A stretch of 64,000 nucleotides of DNA from Scylla paramamosain (GCF_035594125.1 NW_026973669.1:2963501-3027500), one strand, 5' to 3'; shown: positions 34,689 to 60,108, numbered from the stretch's first letter. Notes: generated by a model from the letters alone, not told the origin. Made by a program: numbers and translations.

Positions 34689-36157
34689 CCTGCAACATCT
34701 AAAATAAGGAAAAAAAGAAAAGAAAAAAATAATAAAAAGGGCGATTGAGGTGCCTCTTCCCCATAAAAACAGAAGGTAATTCAAATTCAGAATTGCAGGA
34801 TAAAATCAGCCGTAATTGAAGGATGAGCGTCTTGAAACACCTTTTATCACCCAAAATTTGATGAAAAACCTTCTTTATCAAAATTAAAGACAAAAACCTT
34901 GAAATATTCCTTAGCCAAATTAAAGAAAACAGATAAATTAAAATCTTTCTTATCACGCATAATTGAAGAAAAGAATCTTAAAACTTCTCTTATCAAAGGA
35001 GTATAGTAAAAAAAAGTGAAAATTGAAAATAGTAATGATAATATTTTAAGTTATTTATTTTGAGGCACAATGGAAACTTGACATACAGAAATATTAATGC
35101 AGGGACGTGTTTATAGAAAATGGATTCCCGTCTCTCCTTTTCTCATCTATTACAAACGCCATTATAGGATGGAATAATTTCAAAGGTACAGAAAAATAGA
35201 GAAAAAAATAGATAAATAAATAAAAAGAATACGATAGGATGGTTAATATTAATTAGTGAATCAAAAAGGTAGAAAATAAATAAATAAATAAATATATATA
35301 AAAAAAACAAAGATAGACAAAACAAAACAAATAAAAAACTTTAGGATGGTAAAAATTAATTAATGAATAAACAAAAAGGTATAAAAAAATAAATAAAAAA
35401 AAAAGAAAGCAGTAAGAAAGACAGACAAAATGAAATAAAAACAAAACAAACAAATGAATATTATGTTTTTTTTAATACAACCTGGTGAGAATATACATAG
35501 AAATCCAGCATAGGGAAATACATTATGCATATTGATATACTGAAAGCATGGCATACACACAGAAATACGTAGACTTGCAGAATATATATGTATGAGTACT
35601 GAGATAAGACAGATATTGAAAAAAAAGTCAAATTGGGCTAAAAATACGAAACGAAAACTAAAAACAATCAAAATTCTTAATAAAAAAATAATAAAATAAA
35701 ATAGAAAAATAAATAAATAAATAAATAAAATGATCTACGCTGGAGTTCAAAAGTGAAGGTGTTGTAAATAAAATGTTAATTAGGGCGATGAAATAATATG
35801 TTAATTGGATACGAAGATAAGTAGATTACTGAATGAATATAAAGAAGAAATAAATATATAGCGAGACAGAATGATAAAGAAAATAAATAAATAAATAAAT
35901 AAATAAAATAAAATGTTAAATACGAAAATAAATAAATAGAAAACGAATATATAAACAAATAAAACAAAAGATAAGAAAAAAAACGAACATACAAACAAAA
36001 TTAATAAAACTGAACCAGATCTTACAAATTTAATGAAGGCTCTCTCTTATAAAAATACTTTGGAAATATCTGAAAAAAAACAGCCACAATCTTAAAATTT
36101 CTTACAAACCCGAATGCCCAAAATAGTTCCTGTGTTTATTTAAAATACATCCATAAA

Positions 36158-36209
<52 letters not shown>

Positions 36210-36740
36210 GATAAATAAAATACTGTTGCAATATTATAAAAAAGCCCCTAAAAAGACATATTATTATTTCCTTTTATAAAACTGCCCAAATTTAAAAGAG
36301 AAAAAAAAGGGAGAAAAAAAAGAGAAGGAAAAAATAAGACTTAACTGAAAATTCTTTTACAAAACTCGAGCAAACTTTTAAAATTCCAACTTTAAATTTT
36401 TCCTCCTTACAAAATTTCCTTAAAAAAAAAAAAAAAAAACTAACTCAAGATGAACTAACAGTAACAAAAATTCCCTAACCATTCTCTAACTTAAGTAGGA
36501 ATGGCTAACTTGAAACCCTCCTAGCCTAACCTAACTTAAACACCCCTAACTTCATCATCTGAGACATGAAACACCCCTAACCTAACCAAATTTAAACAGA
36601 AACCCCTAACTTAGCAAGAGACCCTATTTCAGCCCCTAACTTAGACAAAAAAACCTAACCTGACCTGACATAACCTAACCTAACCAAGCAAAAACACTCG
36701 TAACCTGACCTAACCACCCCTAACCCACCCTAACCTACCC
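33960..36740. other. Mixed then very AT-rich sequence, no firm gene
   Basis: 34080-34400 is GC-richer and has a 104-codon frame with no recognised domain. From 34700 to 36480 the plus strand is A-rich with TAAA/ATAA tracts, an (AAT)n run at about 36155-36210 and poly-A at 36422-36440. 36470-36745 is dominated by decayed CCTAA repeats (arthropod telomere-like TTAGG on the minus strand), just downstream of the cathepsin B stop codon. Minus-strand frames rich in Phe, Leu and Tyr are compositional. Confidence 0.55.
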
Positions 36741-36744
36741 TAAC

Positions 36745-37513
36745 CTAAGCAGGGATCCCAGTAGTAATCTCACTTTCAATGCCGCAGTGGTCGGAGCCTC
36801 GCAGAATCTTGAAAAGGCCGTTATCGCCCCAATCAGTGTTCCAGGAATTAGCGCAGAGCCAGTATGGGGTGCCGTTCTCCTCCCCCCACCCCAAAATTCG
36901 GATGGCGTGTCCCCCGAGAGGCAGGCCATGGCGGTGCTGGTATACGCCTGATTTGTAGTGAAGAAAATCGACATAAACAGTAAAAGCCCCCTCGACCGGC
37001 CCATTAGACATTATCTCCTGCATTATCTGAGTCTGGTCCTTCGGGATGCTGTACGCCTTTGCCCCATGGTGCAGGTCGCTCTCGTACGACACCGCGTAAG
37101 AATCCTCGCACTTCTTGAGGCACTTCGGAGTCCGTCCACCCTCAGAGCACTTCGGACGGGACCCCTTGACATGGTGTTCGCAAGGCGCTATCTCGTAAGG
37201 CTGGCACCCCTGGCTGGAGTTGTACGCGCCGCCCGACACCAAGCCACTTGTCACCCAGTACTTGAAAGCTGAACCTGGGAAGCCGCCATTGCAGCCAAAC
37301 CCACAGATGTGGCAACACGAGAGGAGGTTTTCAGACGAGAAGTGGAAATTTTGAAAGGCGTTGCTGTGGATGCAGACTCTATCGCTCATCACTTCCACAG
37401 CTCCGAAGGCCTGTGGGGTTGGCAGTGCTGTGTGGTTAGGGTGCTACACTAGGTTAAGTTAGGCTAGGCTAGGTTAGGTTAAGTATGCTGGGGTTGCAGC
37501 TAAGGGTGCTGGG

Positions 37514-37563
<50 letters not shown>

Positions 37564-38438
37564 AGGGTTAGGAAAGGTGTGGGTTGTGATTAAGCGTGTG
37601 AGGTCAGGTTCATTGTGGTAGGAGCAGGCTAAGACTGTTGAAAATGCCTTTAAACAATGAAAAATATAACAAAAACACACCAAAACAAAATAATACATTT
37701 AAAAGTACCCCTAAAACACCCAAAACTACCCAAAAACTACCCCAGACTATCCAACACACCCTAAATTACCCCAAACTTCCTCCTAACTATCCTAAGACAC
37801 CCCAAACTACCCCAAAACACAGTAACTTACCCAGCAAGACCCACACGAGCCCTGGTCACGAATTTCACCAATAGTGGGGCAGTGTGGCCAGGCAGCTCGT
37901 GAGTCAAACTCCCTTGGAAGGCTGTTTGGGTTGACAGTGCGCACCAGAGGCTCCGGCAGGTGCTTTTTGGAGTCAGGGTGCACCCCCATTAGTCCCCCTA
38001 TGTAGCGCATTGATAAGTTCTCATTGAAGTTCCTCCCAGCCTGAAAAATGCAGGAAATTGGCTTAAAATTGCTGTTTCTGGCTTAAAATTGCAGGTGTTG
38101 GCTTAAAATTGCTGTTTCTGGCTAAAAATTGCAGGTGTTGGCTTAAAATTACTGTTTCTGGCTAAAAAATGCAGAAAATTGGCTTAAAATTGCTGTTCCT
38201 GGCTTAAAATGCAGGAAATTGGCTTAAAATGACCGTTTCTGGCTTAAAAATTTAGGAAGCTAGAAAAAAAAAAACGAAAAAATCAAACAAACAAACAAAA
38301 CACATTAATCCGTACCTTCCAAGTGGACTGTTCACTCTGCAACATTTGGATAAACTTGTCTGAAAGAGCGTAATCCATCCTTGCCGCTGACGCCACCACC
38401 AGCACCAGCACCACCGCCACCAGCAGCAGCCTCACCAT
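36745..38438 (-). CDS. CTSB: Cathepsin B (cysteine protease, papain family C1A), three coding exons
   Basis: Coding exons in minus order are 38438-38316, 38040-37831 and 37410-36745, all with GT/AG ends (GTACGG, GTAAGT) and all phase 0, giving 332 residues, close to the family norm of about 335-340. Residues 1-19 are a signal peptide ([15 protein letters not shown]). A propeptide follows, with the mature enzyme starting near LPREFDSR. The catalytic cysteine is in the GSCGSCW motif (about Cys110, at the end of exon 2), the oxyanion Gln is in RDQGSCG, His is about 279 in GGHAIRI and Asn about 299 in CANSWN. The occluding loop with its His-His pair (CEHHVKG, about 190-191), unique to cathepsin B and responsible for dipeptidyl-carboxypeptidase activity, is intact. 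The enzyme acts in lysosomes and, in crustaceans, in digestion and immunity. It looks functional. Confidence 0.95.
38041..38260. repeat. GCTTAAAATTGC minisatellite in cathepsin B intron 1
   Basis: Units of about 36-38 bp with GGCTTAAAATTGC alternating with TGTTTCTGGC and AGGTGTTG fill most of the 275-bp intron. They lie right beside the exon 2 acceptor (TTTTTCAG on the minus strand). Confidence 0.75.
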
Positions 38439-38449
38439 CCTGCCTCACT

Positions 38450-39010
38450 TCTCAATCCCAGCCTAGAATTGACCTGGAATAAGAATGAGATGGTTAAGTT
38501 GTGCTGAGTTCCGCTAGTCGTCATATTCTTGCTATTTTCACCTTAATTCATGGATAATTTTATGTTCTTATAAGCTGGGGAGGTGCAGGTGACATTATTC
38601 TAAGCCTGGAAGGACTTAGAGGAAAAAGAAGCGATGGATGAGCAGAGAAAATCCTAAAAATATGAAAAAATGCGTCATTTCGAGTTCCCTTCATATTTCT
38701 GCTATTTTCACCTTAATTCGCTTTTAATTTGACATTCCTACTGGCTGGAGAGGTGTAGGTGACATTATTCTATGCCTCGAAGGACTAACAGGGAAAAAAT
38801 CGTAGAAAAAAACAGAGAAAAATGAAAAAAAAAGAACCAAAACACATCAAAGGAAAATGTCGACTTGCTTTCACATTTTTGCCATTTTCAGCTTAATTAA
38901 CAGGTAATCTGATACTCCCATAAGCTGAACAGGTGCAGGGAACATTAATCTAAGCCTGGGATGACGAACAGGGAAAGAGATGAAGGAAAACCAGAGAAAA
39001 ATAGCAAAAA
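38450..39010 (-). other. Cathepsin B 5' region: likely UTR acceptor and a three-copy 175-bp repeat
   Basis: On the minus strand CTTATTCCAG at about 38474-38483 precedes GTCAATTC and the start codon 35 bp further on, so the first coding exon probably begins there and a separate 5' UTR exon lies at higher coordinates. Between them is a repeat of about 175 bp at roughly 38520, 38690 and 38870, with GCTATTTTCACCTTAATT and GGTGACATTATTCTA. The transcription start is not identified. Confidence 0.45.
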
Positions 39011-39019
39011 ATAACATTC

Positions 39020-40160
<1,141 letters not shown>

Positions 40161-40339
40161 ATTTAAAAGATGCCATATAAAATTAACTTTTGATACATAA
40201 TTAGAATTTCCTGACTAAAAAAGGAAACCTTGAATTTCTTGATTATAAATGAAAGAAAAGCCAAGACTACAGTTCTCCAAGTGGGGAAAAGAGGTGCAAG
40301 TGATAATGAAAAAGAAAAATCATGATAAAGAAATAGTAC

Positions 40340-41750
40340 AAGGTACCTTACATACATTTTGACAGGAATACTTATGGCACTGCACTGAACACTTTGGATG
40401 CACGTATACTTCACATTTGTGGCATATGAATACTGTCTGTTACACAACCTGCAACGACAGCGGCTTGGAGGATCAGATCTTACCATGTGATGCCCAACAT
40501 TGTCATAGCGCGTTTGTGCTGCTACACCGGCAACACTGACAACTGGCCGTCATCTTTCTGGATTATTGTGGCTTTTTGCAGTGATTCTGTAGCCATGCAG
40601 TAGCAGCAGCACGTGTGAATGACAACATATCCTCTTTGTAACCTCCCTCTCTTGCAAAAATCCAGGCATTGTTTACACACGCTGTACCACTTTTCCCCAC
40701 GAATTGAAGCCCGCTACTGACCAACATTTTCATCTGCCCTATCAACACCACCCATTTTCCGATAGTGTTCAGCCTTCACTACTGATGATACTCCATACTC
40801 TGAGGATGCAATGGTAACAATGCCATTACCTTGCCAGCGTGCTGCAGTTATCCTGGTTCTGCATCACAAAAATGTTCTTCAGTTTCCCTCGGTAATTTCA
40901 TAAACTTTGGAGGATTTGTAAATGGGCATTTTTCGATTGGGTTTTTTGTTAGTGTGGCAGCAGCATCACGACCCATGCTCTTCATTTTTTGTACAAGTTT
41001 AAGGGATGTAAAGAAGTTCTCAAAGTAAAGGGATAACTTCTTTGTTGCATAATATTTTTCTATCACATCCAAAACATCAAGTACATCTTTTCCAGCAAGT
41101 CCATAAGCTGCATTAGCCTTATCCTTAGCACAATCTTTGCCTTGATAAACAGAGATATCAAAAACCTAACCATTTGGATCAGCTGCAACCCATGCTTCAT
41201 AACCCCATCCCCTGACGAACTGTTTTGTGGGATGCCGACCAAAATAAGGTATCACTGACTCATCAATGGATATATTTCTTGGGCCAAATACTTCCCGGTA
41301 CTTGAGGAAGCTGTCATTCAGGATTTCCACGAGGGGAGAAAATTTGCCATACTTGTCATTTCTGGTAAGCATCGTGTTGTGTGCAGCATAAAAATACTTC
41401 ATGATCTCAAAGCGATCCCGGTGCATGGAGTCAGCAATAACCTCATTCATTGTACACATCCTGTTGTCTCTGCCAGTACAGTCTGCAACGTGGTGCGCAA
41501 CAGTAGCCTGACACTAACAAAATTCTTATGAAGGTTTTTCATTTCATCAGTTGTTAACGTAAATGAATGTTTACCGTTCAGTACAGCATAGTTCACAGTT
41601 TGACAAGGTGATCAGTAGCTAATACATCCAACACAAGCTGAAGGGTCTCGCTAGGCTTGCTTACGTGGAATGTCAGTAATTGATGGTTTATGTAGGTAAC
41701 GCGGAACACTTGTATCTTTTCTAGCAGATCCTAACCTTTCCATTTTATGA
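40340..41750 (-). pseudogene. piggyBac-like transposase (PGBD family), decayed
   Basis: Read on the minus strand from about 41750, fragments in several frames give the order of a piggyBac transposase: FEIMKYFYAAHNTM, the first catalytic Asp in ISIDESVIPYFGRHPTKQF, the region of the second Asp as LYFENFFTSLKLV, the third in KMGGVDRADENVG (about 40730-40760), and a C-terminal cysteine-rich tail RCRCRLCNRQYSY (about 40440). The second position is Glu instead of the usual Asp (FDNFFTS type). Stops and frame changes occur at about 40730 (VGQ stop), 40810, 41165 and 41460-41580. Such enzymes move elements by TTAA-specific cut and paste, but this copy is dead. Clean TTAA-bounded ends were not found. 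Confidence 0.85.
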
Positions 41751-41759
41751 GTTTTTATG

Positions 41760-42900
41760 ATTTTCTTTTTCTGGGATTGTTTGATAAGTTTTAAAGGAAG
41801 TTACTAGGGTTTTCATGATTCCAGTGGCTGTTTAATACAAATTCTTCACCGTTAAGGGCGAAAAAGTATCCATAAGAGCCTTGGTTAATGATTTTCGTGG
41901 ATTTTATAAACAGATTAGAAAAAAAAAAATAAATAAATACAAATAATTACATTCTATCTTATTAACATAATTTCCTTAAAATTACGAAACTACATATTTA
42001 TTACTCTTGCCAACGTCCAGTAACAACTTCATAACAAAAGTGAGAGAGACAGGAAAAAAAGAAAATAAATAAATAAATAACAATAATAACTGAGACTGTT
42101 CCATGGCGGGTTAAGAACAATCTCACTCTAGTGGCGGCAACTTTACCATTTTTCCTTATATCTCCACCATACGCAACCCTACCGGACAATTAGATGAATC
42201 AGTTGAAGTGTACGCCTTTGTTAAACATTTCCTACTCAGTAAACAAAGCTGGAAAATCGGAAATAAGAGAAGAATAAAGGAAGAAAGGAGCATTCATCCT
42301 TCAACCACTGGGGTGTTTGTTGTGATATTTCTCTCCCTCTCTCTCTCCTCTTCGTATTAAGGTAAATTATTGAATATGTTGTGTATACCGACCCTCTCTA
42401 ATGTATCACGTGTGTATACTGGTGTAAAAAATACGTAAATAGCCAATAATTTGTGATATATAGGTGTGTTTACCGTGAGATAAGCAAATTAGGCTTTTAA
42501 AGACAGTTTTAAGATTTTTTTTTTATTTCGTGTTTTTTGGGGGTTTGTTTACTTCTTGGTAGGTTTTTTATTATTTTAAGGGGGAAAGGAAGAGAAAGCA
42601 TGTCTATTTTCACCTGTCATTGAGCCATATATTAATCACAGTCTTTTCTCTCTCCCCTCCACTCCCCCATCATTAACAGCCGGACTCTCGCTGCTCATCA
42701 ACCCCATTCCATCCCACTCCTGCCCCGTTCCAGCGCTCTGAGGACTCATTTCATCAAGTTCCTGCCAGTTTCTCCTATTACATCAAGCTTGAACCCGTTA
42801 ATTCTCGTCTTATCATTGCCAAAGCTTGTTCAGTGACTGGCTAGGCTAAACCTCTTTCATGTTCCGCGAGGCTGTACATCTCTGACCGTTAATTTTCGTG
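41760..42900. other. Spacer upstream of UBE2F, possible 5' UTR exon
   Basis: No conserved frame. AT-rich to about 42640, then mixed sequence at 42650-42860. The coding exon at 42941 starts after a TTTATGCAG acceptor only four bases before the ATG, so at least one untranslated exon must lie upstream, possibly in the 42650-42860 patch. No promoter motif stands out. Confidence 0.4.
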
Positions 42901-42944
42901 TTTTTTCGTGAATGGTGATAACTTTAATTTGTTTATGCAGGAAA

Positions 42945-47190
<4,246 letters not shown>

Positions 47191-47989
47191 GATAAAATAA
47201 TGCCACCACCACCACCACCGCCGCCGCCACTGCTACCACCACCACCACCACCAGCAGCGCCGCCACCTTAGCCTAGCACCCCCACGCCCCCTGGTTTCTC
47301 CTCCGACGCCTCCTCCTTCTCCTCCTAGTGTATTTGTTTGGTCCCTGCCTCTATAAGTGGTTGCCAAGTTGTTCCTCTGCCTCCATTTTGTTTTATAAAT
47401 GACCTTTTTTTTTTGTTTTTTGTCTTGTTTGTTTATTTATTTTGTTTATTTGTTTATTTATTCGTTTTTTTTTTTAAGGGGATAAAATGTTGATGGGGTT
47501 TTTTTAATTGATTTTTTTCGTTTTTATTTATTTTTTTATTGATTATTTATTTTATTTTATTTATTTATTTATGTTTTTGATGAGAAAATAGTTAGTTTTT
47601 TTTAATTGGGAAATGTTATTGTTTTTATTTATTTATTTATTTATTTATTTTTTTTTTTTTTTTTGCCCGTCAGAATGTCTCGCAGTCAGTCGAGTGTCTA
47701 CTAAACAACTAAACATTTATTTATTTATTTATTCTATTTTTGTTCTGACAGGAAAAAATATCGGCAGGTTTTTGAATGCATAGAAAATAGTTTAATTTTT
47801 GTTATATATATTCAGTTGCTGCCAGAAGATCACAGGCAGTCTGATAAATTAATGTTCCTATTTATTTATTTTATTTTACTGAAGAAAAATAATTATTAGT
47901 TTTTCTTTAATGTGTAAAGAGTTAATTTAATTTTTGTTTTAGATTTTATTTCATTGCCTAAAGATCACAGGTTGTCGAGCGTTAGGTAA

Positions 47990-48053
<64 letters not shown>

Positions 48054-48191
48054 TATTTTTTGACGGAAAGATTTTTTTTTTTTATTAAATGCATAGAGTT
48101 CAATTTATTTATTTATTTATTTATTTTTGACTGCGTAAAAATCAAAGGCAGTCGAGCGTTTGATAAACCATTTTTATTTGACAAGAAAAGA

Positions 48192-48246
<55 letters not shown>

Positions 48247-48645
48247 GATGTGTAGAGTTCAATTTATTTATTTATTTATTTTTTTTTTTTTTATATATAT
48301 TTTGTGACCGCGTAAAGATTCCATAAGACTTCAGATATTTATTTATTTTATTTATTTATTTAAATTTTTTTTTGACCGAAAGAAAAAGAATAATGAATCT
48401 ACTTTTGACCTTAAAAAAAAAGTAAAAAAAAAAGTAGAAGGCATTTTGAATGAGAGAAAAAGAAGAAAAAGAAAGTAGATTGTGACATTTCAGCTGAGTA
48501 ACGCTTGGAAGGTGACAGCCAGCCAAGTGTCCTGAAGACTTCACATTTCTTCGACTGTGAAAAAGAAAAAAAAAAAATGATAGTTTGTGTTTGTTTTGTA
48601 TACTTCCGCAAGGGGTGGTGGAGTGACTGTACACAACACAATAAA
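47191..48645 (+). other. UBE2F 3' UTR, AT-rich, with poly-A signal
   Basis: After the stop codon come (CCACC)-type runs and a long T/TTTA-rich stretch with (ATT)n at 47991-48050 and 48193-48245. The first convincing AATAAA in normal context is at 48640-48645. Whether the UTR really extends this far needs transcript data. No other gene seen. Confidence 0.4.
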
Positions 48646-49460
48646 GACGAGGGGAAAGAGTTTGAGTTGTTTAAGTAACATGGAAGATTGTAATAATGAG
48701 ATGCAAAATTGAAAAAAAAAAAAAAAAAAAAATTGATCTAATGCAGAATAAATAAAGAAATAAAAAGAAAATAATGACTCTTTAATGCAGAATAATGAGA
48801 AAAGAAGATAAATAATTACTTTAATGCAAAATAATGAGAAAAGAAGAAAATGTTGACTTTTCAATGATACAAAATAATAATAATAATTAAAAAAAATATT
48901 TGTGATGCTTTCAGTAATGCAAAATAATAATAAAAAAAGAAAAATAATGACTAATCTTACGTGTTTTTCAGTGATACAAAATAGTAATAATAATAATAAG
49001 AAGAAGAAGAAGAAGAAGAAGAAAAACTGAAATATCTATAAGATTTTCAATAATGCAAAATAACGAAACAAAAAAAAAAAAAGGAAAAAAACTAATCTCG
49101 CAGTACTTTCAATAAAACAACACACAATAAATAAATAAACAAATAAATAAGGAACAAACATAACCACTGAACACGAAGCTGGTTAGACATTTATAAATAT
49201 TAACGTGAATATTAACCCTTTCCTATCTATGTACGATGAAGAGAAGTAAACAGAAATTATTGTTTTGTAGCCTAAATTGACAAGTTTGGGTCTCAGGCAG
49301 AAAAGAATGGGATGTCTGTGTTTCTGGAGGTGATGGGGGTGTGTTTGGAGGTGATGGGGTGCGCTGGGAGGTGATGGGGTGCGCTGGGAGGTGATGGGGT
49401 GCGCTAGGAGGTGATGGGGTACGCTAGGAAGTGTGTGTGTGTGTGTGTGTGTGTTAGGCT

Positions 49461-49519
<59 letters not shown>

Positions 49520-49644
49520 ATCAATCTTTTCTTCGTTTTTTTGTTTTTTTGTTTGTCAAAGTAACAATTAAGCAATTTATTTATTTTCCTCTGTATATTT
49601 ATTTATTTTTCCTTCTTTTTATAATTTACACTAATTTACTGCAC

Positions 49645-49690
<46 letters not shown>
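48646..49690. other. Spacer: A-rich sequence, (AAG)n, short 18-bp G-rich repeat, (TC)n and (GA)n
   Basis: A-rich to 49180. At 49325-49430 a short unit GGTGATGGGGTGCGCTGGGA recurs five or six times. (TC)n spans 49464-49518 and (GA)n 49649-49692. No gene. Confidence 0.6.
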
Positions 49691-49691
<1 letters not shown>

Positions 49692-49698
<7 letters not shown>

Positions 49699-50140
49699 AG
49701 GTTCCAGGAACAGATTAGCAAGATTTCTGCATTATTAACAGGAGAAACGCTCTTAAGAACCTCCATTACTTCCCAAGCAGGTTTTTAAGGGTGTTTTTAA
49801 GGTTCCAGTGACATATTAACAAGATTTCTACATTATTAACAGCAGAAACACCCTTGAGAACCTCCACTACTTTCCAAAGGCTGTAGTTGAAGTGACACGC
49901 GGGTTTTTAAGGGTGTTTTTAAGGTTCCAGTGACAGATTAACAAGATTTCTACATTATTAACAGCAGAAACACCCTTGAGAACCTCCACTACTTTCCAAA
50001 AGCTGTAGTTGAAGTGACACGCGGGTTTTTAAAGGTGTTTTTAAGGTTCTAGTGACAGATTAACAAGATTTCTACATTATTAACAGGAGAACCACCCTTG
50101 AGAACCCAGCTAGTCAACTCTGTGGCCTTGGAAATACCTT
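49692..50140. repeat. Dispersed intronic satellite, about four units
   Basis: Units of about 120 bp with GGTTTTTAAGGGTGTTTTTAA, GTTCCAGTGACAGATTAAC, TTCTACATTATTAACAGCAG and ACCTCCACTACTTTCCAAA. Same orientation as the intron 1 array of UBE2F. It ends in CTAGTCAACTCTGTGGCCTTGGAAATACC where the LINE poly-A tail is joined. Confidence 0.85.
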
Positions 50141-51182
50141 TTTTTTTTTAAGTAGGAGTGACACTGGCCAAGAGCAACAAAAATCCAATAAAAAAAATGT
50201 CCACTGAAATGGCAGTCCCATAAAAGGGTGAAAGCAGTGGTCAAAAATTGATGAATAAGTGTCTTGAAACCTCCCTCTTGAAGGAATTCAAGTCATAGGA
50301 AGGTGGAAATACAGAAGCAGGCAGGGAGTTCCAGAGTTTACCAGAGAAAGGGATGAATGATTGAGAATACTGGTTAACTCTTGCGTTAGAGAGGTGGACA
50401 GAATAGGGGTGAGAGAAAGAAGAAAGTCTTGTGCAGCGAGACCGCGGGAGGAGGGGAGGCATGCAGTTAGCAAGATCAGAAGAGCAGTTAGCATGAAAAT
50501 AGCGGTAGAAGACAGCTAGATATGCAACACTGCGGCGGTGAGAGAGAGGCTGAAGACAGTCAGTTAGAGGAGAGGAGTTGATGAGACGAAAAGCTTTTGA
50601 TTCCACCCTGTCTAGAAGAGCAGTATGGGTGGAACCTCCCCAGACATGTGAAGCATACTCCATACATGGACGGATAAGGCCCTTGTACAGAGTTAGCAGC
50701 TGGGGGGGTGAGAAAAACTTGCGGAGACGTCTCAGAACACCTAACTTCATAGAAGCTGTTTTAGCTAGAGATGAGATGTGAAGTTTCCAGTTCAGATTAT
50801 AAGTAAAGGACAGACCGAGGATGTTCAGTGTAGAAGAGGGGGACAGTTGAGTGTCATTGAAGAAGAGGGGATAGTTGTCTGGAAGGTTGTGTCCAGTTGA
50901 TAGATGGAGGAATTGAGTTTTTGAAGCATTGAACAATACCAAGTTTGCTCTGCCCCAATCAGAAATTTTAGAAAGATCAGAAGTCAAGCGTTCTGTGGCT
51001 TCCCTGCGTGAAATGTTTACCTCCTGAAGGGTTGGACGTCTATGAAAAGACGTGGAAAAGTGCAGGATGGTATCATCAGCGTAGGAGTGGATAGGACAAA
51101 AGTTTGGTTTAGAAGATCATTAATGAATAATAAGAAGAGAGTGGGTGACAGGACAGAACCCTGAGGAACACCACTGTTAATA
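50140..51182 (-). mobile_element. 5'-truncated LINE (EEP/RT type, second family)
   Basis: Reading on the minus strand, the insert starts at about 51182 within the reverse transcriptase (SGVPQGSVLSPTLFLLFINDLL). There is a frame break near 51100, then the catalytic YADD. An open frame of about 250 codons (50987-50241) follows with [43 protein letters not shown] and the C-terminus FSGKLWNSLPASVFPP. The 3' UTR (50140-50240) ends in poly-A (a T run at 50141-50150 on the plus strand). Truncation during reverse transcription is the usual origin. The segment YSVHLSNARVNQY of this frame is the source motif of the 51- and 56-bp minisatellites. Confidence 0.88.
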
Positions 51183-51810
51183 GATTAATTGTCTTTCTAT
51201 ATTTATCTCATCAATATAGTGTGCTTATTTTAGCAATAATGAAGTAGGTTTTTATTCAAGATTTATCAATGGTGTGTTAAAATTCAAAATAAATATATAA
51301 CGGCTGTTTTACATATAGAGATATTTTTTTGTTATCCCCTGTAGGTTTATTTGAATTAAACGAAAAATAATACATTATAAAGTAAAGCATAACTTTTAAA
51401 TTAGCAATATCAAAATAGATCGAAAATATGAGCAAACCATGTGCAATACATGAAGAGACTATAGGAAAAAAGACTATGACAGTATAGAGGACCAGATCCT
51501 TATAGTGTAGGGAGCCAGATCGTATTGGTAGACGCTAATACCCAACAAAAACAAGTAAATATGAACATTTTAGGCCATTATTGGTATTACTGTATATTTT
51601 TTACCCATTATTGGTTAATGTGAGTGTTATATTGAAAAAGATCAAACCCTGAATACAAATACAGACAAACTTAATATATAAACACTTGAATCCTACAACA
51701 CAAAAAACATCGATGCTCTTTTGTTTATAGCTCCTTGGAAACGGCGGAAGACCACGTCACTTATTGCTAACGGGTCGGAGACAGGGAGAAGAGGCGGAGA
51801 CGAACGTATT
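51183..51810 (+). promoter_or_regulatory. AT-rich spacer and likely promoter/5' UTR of the TPR-RRM gene
   Basis: 51183-51700 is AT-rich with no gene. At 51720-51810 composition turns GC-richer (GGAAACGGCGGAAGACCACG, GGTCGGAGACAGGGAGAAGA), which fits a TATA-less promoter and 5' UTR. A five-codon upstream ORF (ATG at 51811, stop ending 51828) lies two bases before the main start codon, in another frame. Confidence 0.4.
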
Positions 51811-51830
51811 ATGTTGAATTTAAAGTAATA

Positions 51831-59204
<7,374 letters not shown>

Positions 59205-59207
59205 GGT

Positions 59208-59254
<47 letters not shown>

Positions 59255-59409
59255 TATTAGTAGTAGTAGTAGTAGTAGTAGTTATTATTATTCTAGTTGT
59301 GAATATTGGTAAGATATATATATTTACATTAGTTATAGTTTAAAAAAAGAAAGAAAATGGTGCTTTTTATATTAAGAATTGAAAGGCTTGTGATTATTAT
59401 TTTTATTAA

Positions 59410-59443
<34 letters not shown>

Positions 59444-59539
59444 TATCTGTTTTCTTCATTTTTATATATTATTGAAAATTTGTCTCGTTTATTTTATTCT
59501 TGTTAGATTCATTATTATTATTCTATTGGCCAGTGTATT

Positions 59540-59581
<42 letters not shown>

Positions 59582-60108
59582 AATAAATAATAATAATAAT
59601 AATAATGCGTTGATATTAGTTATGTAATTAGTTACTGGCAATTCTTTTATTATTTATTCTTATTTATTTCATATTTTTTCGTTTCATTTATTTATTTTTT
59701 TACTATTCGAGAGGTTGTTGTTGGGGGGGGAGGATATATATACGAGAAGCATATTCATTTATTTTATTTTATTTAGTTATATTACCGTACATTTTCTTCT
59801 CCTACCCTTCATTTCCTTTCACCTCAGTTCCTCTCCTTTAATTAATTACCTGTATTCTTATTGCATCATTTTATCTAATTCAGCATGCAACGATTAATTA
59901 GGAGCCTCGAATTAATTTTATCAACCCAATTTTCTTCATTCCCCCATTAATTTACCCCGTTTTCTTTGGTTACTTATCGCCGTGGTGTGTTTTTAGGGGG
60001 ACTTGACAATATATTGGCTGTGAAATTGCTATATAACCTTAAATAACAGTAATACAAGAGTTTTCTTAATATATACATACATACACACTTAAATACAGGA
60101 GGTAGCTG

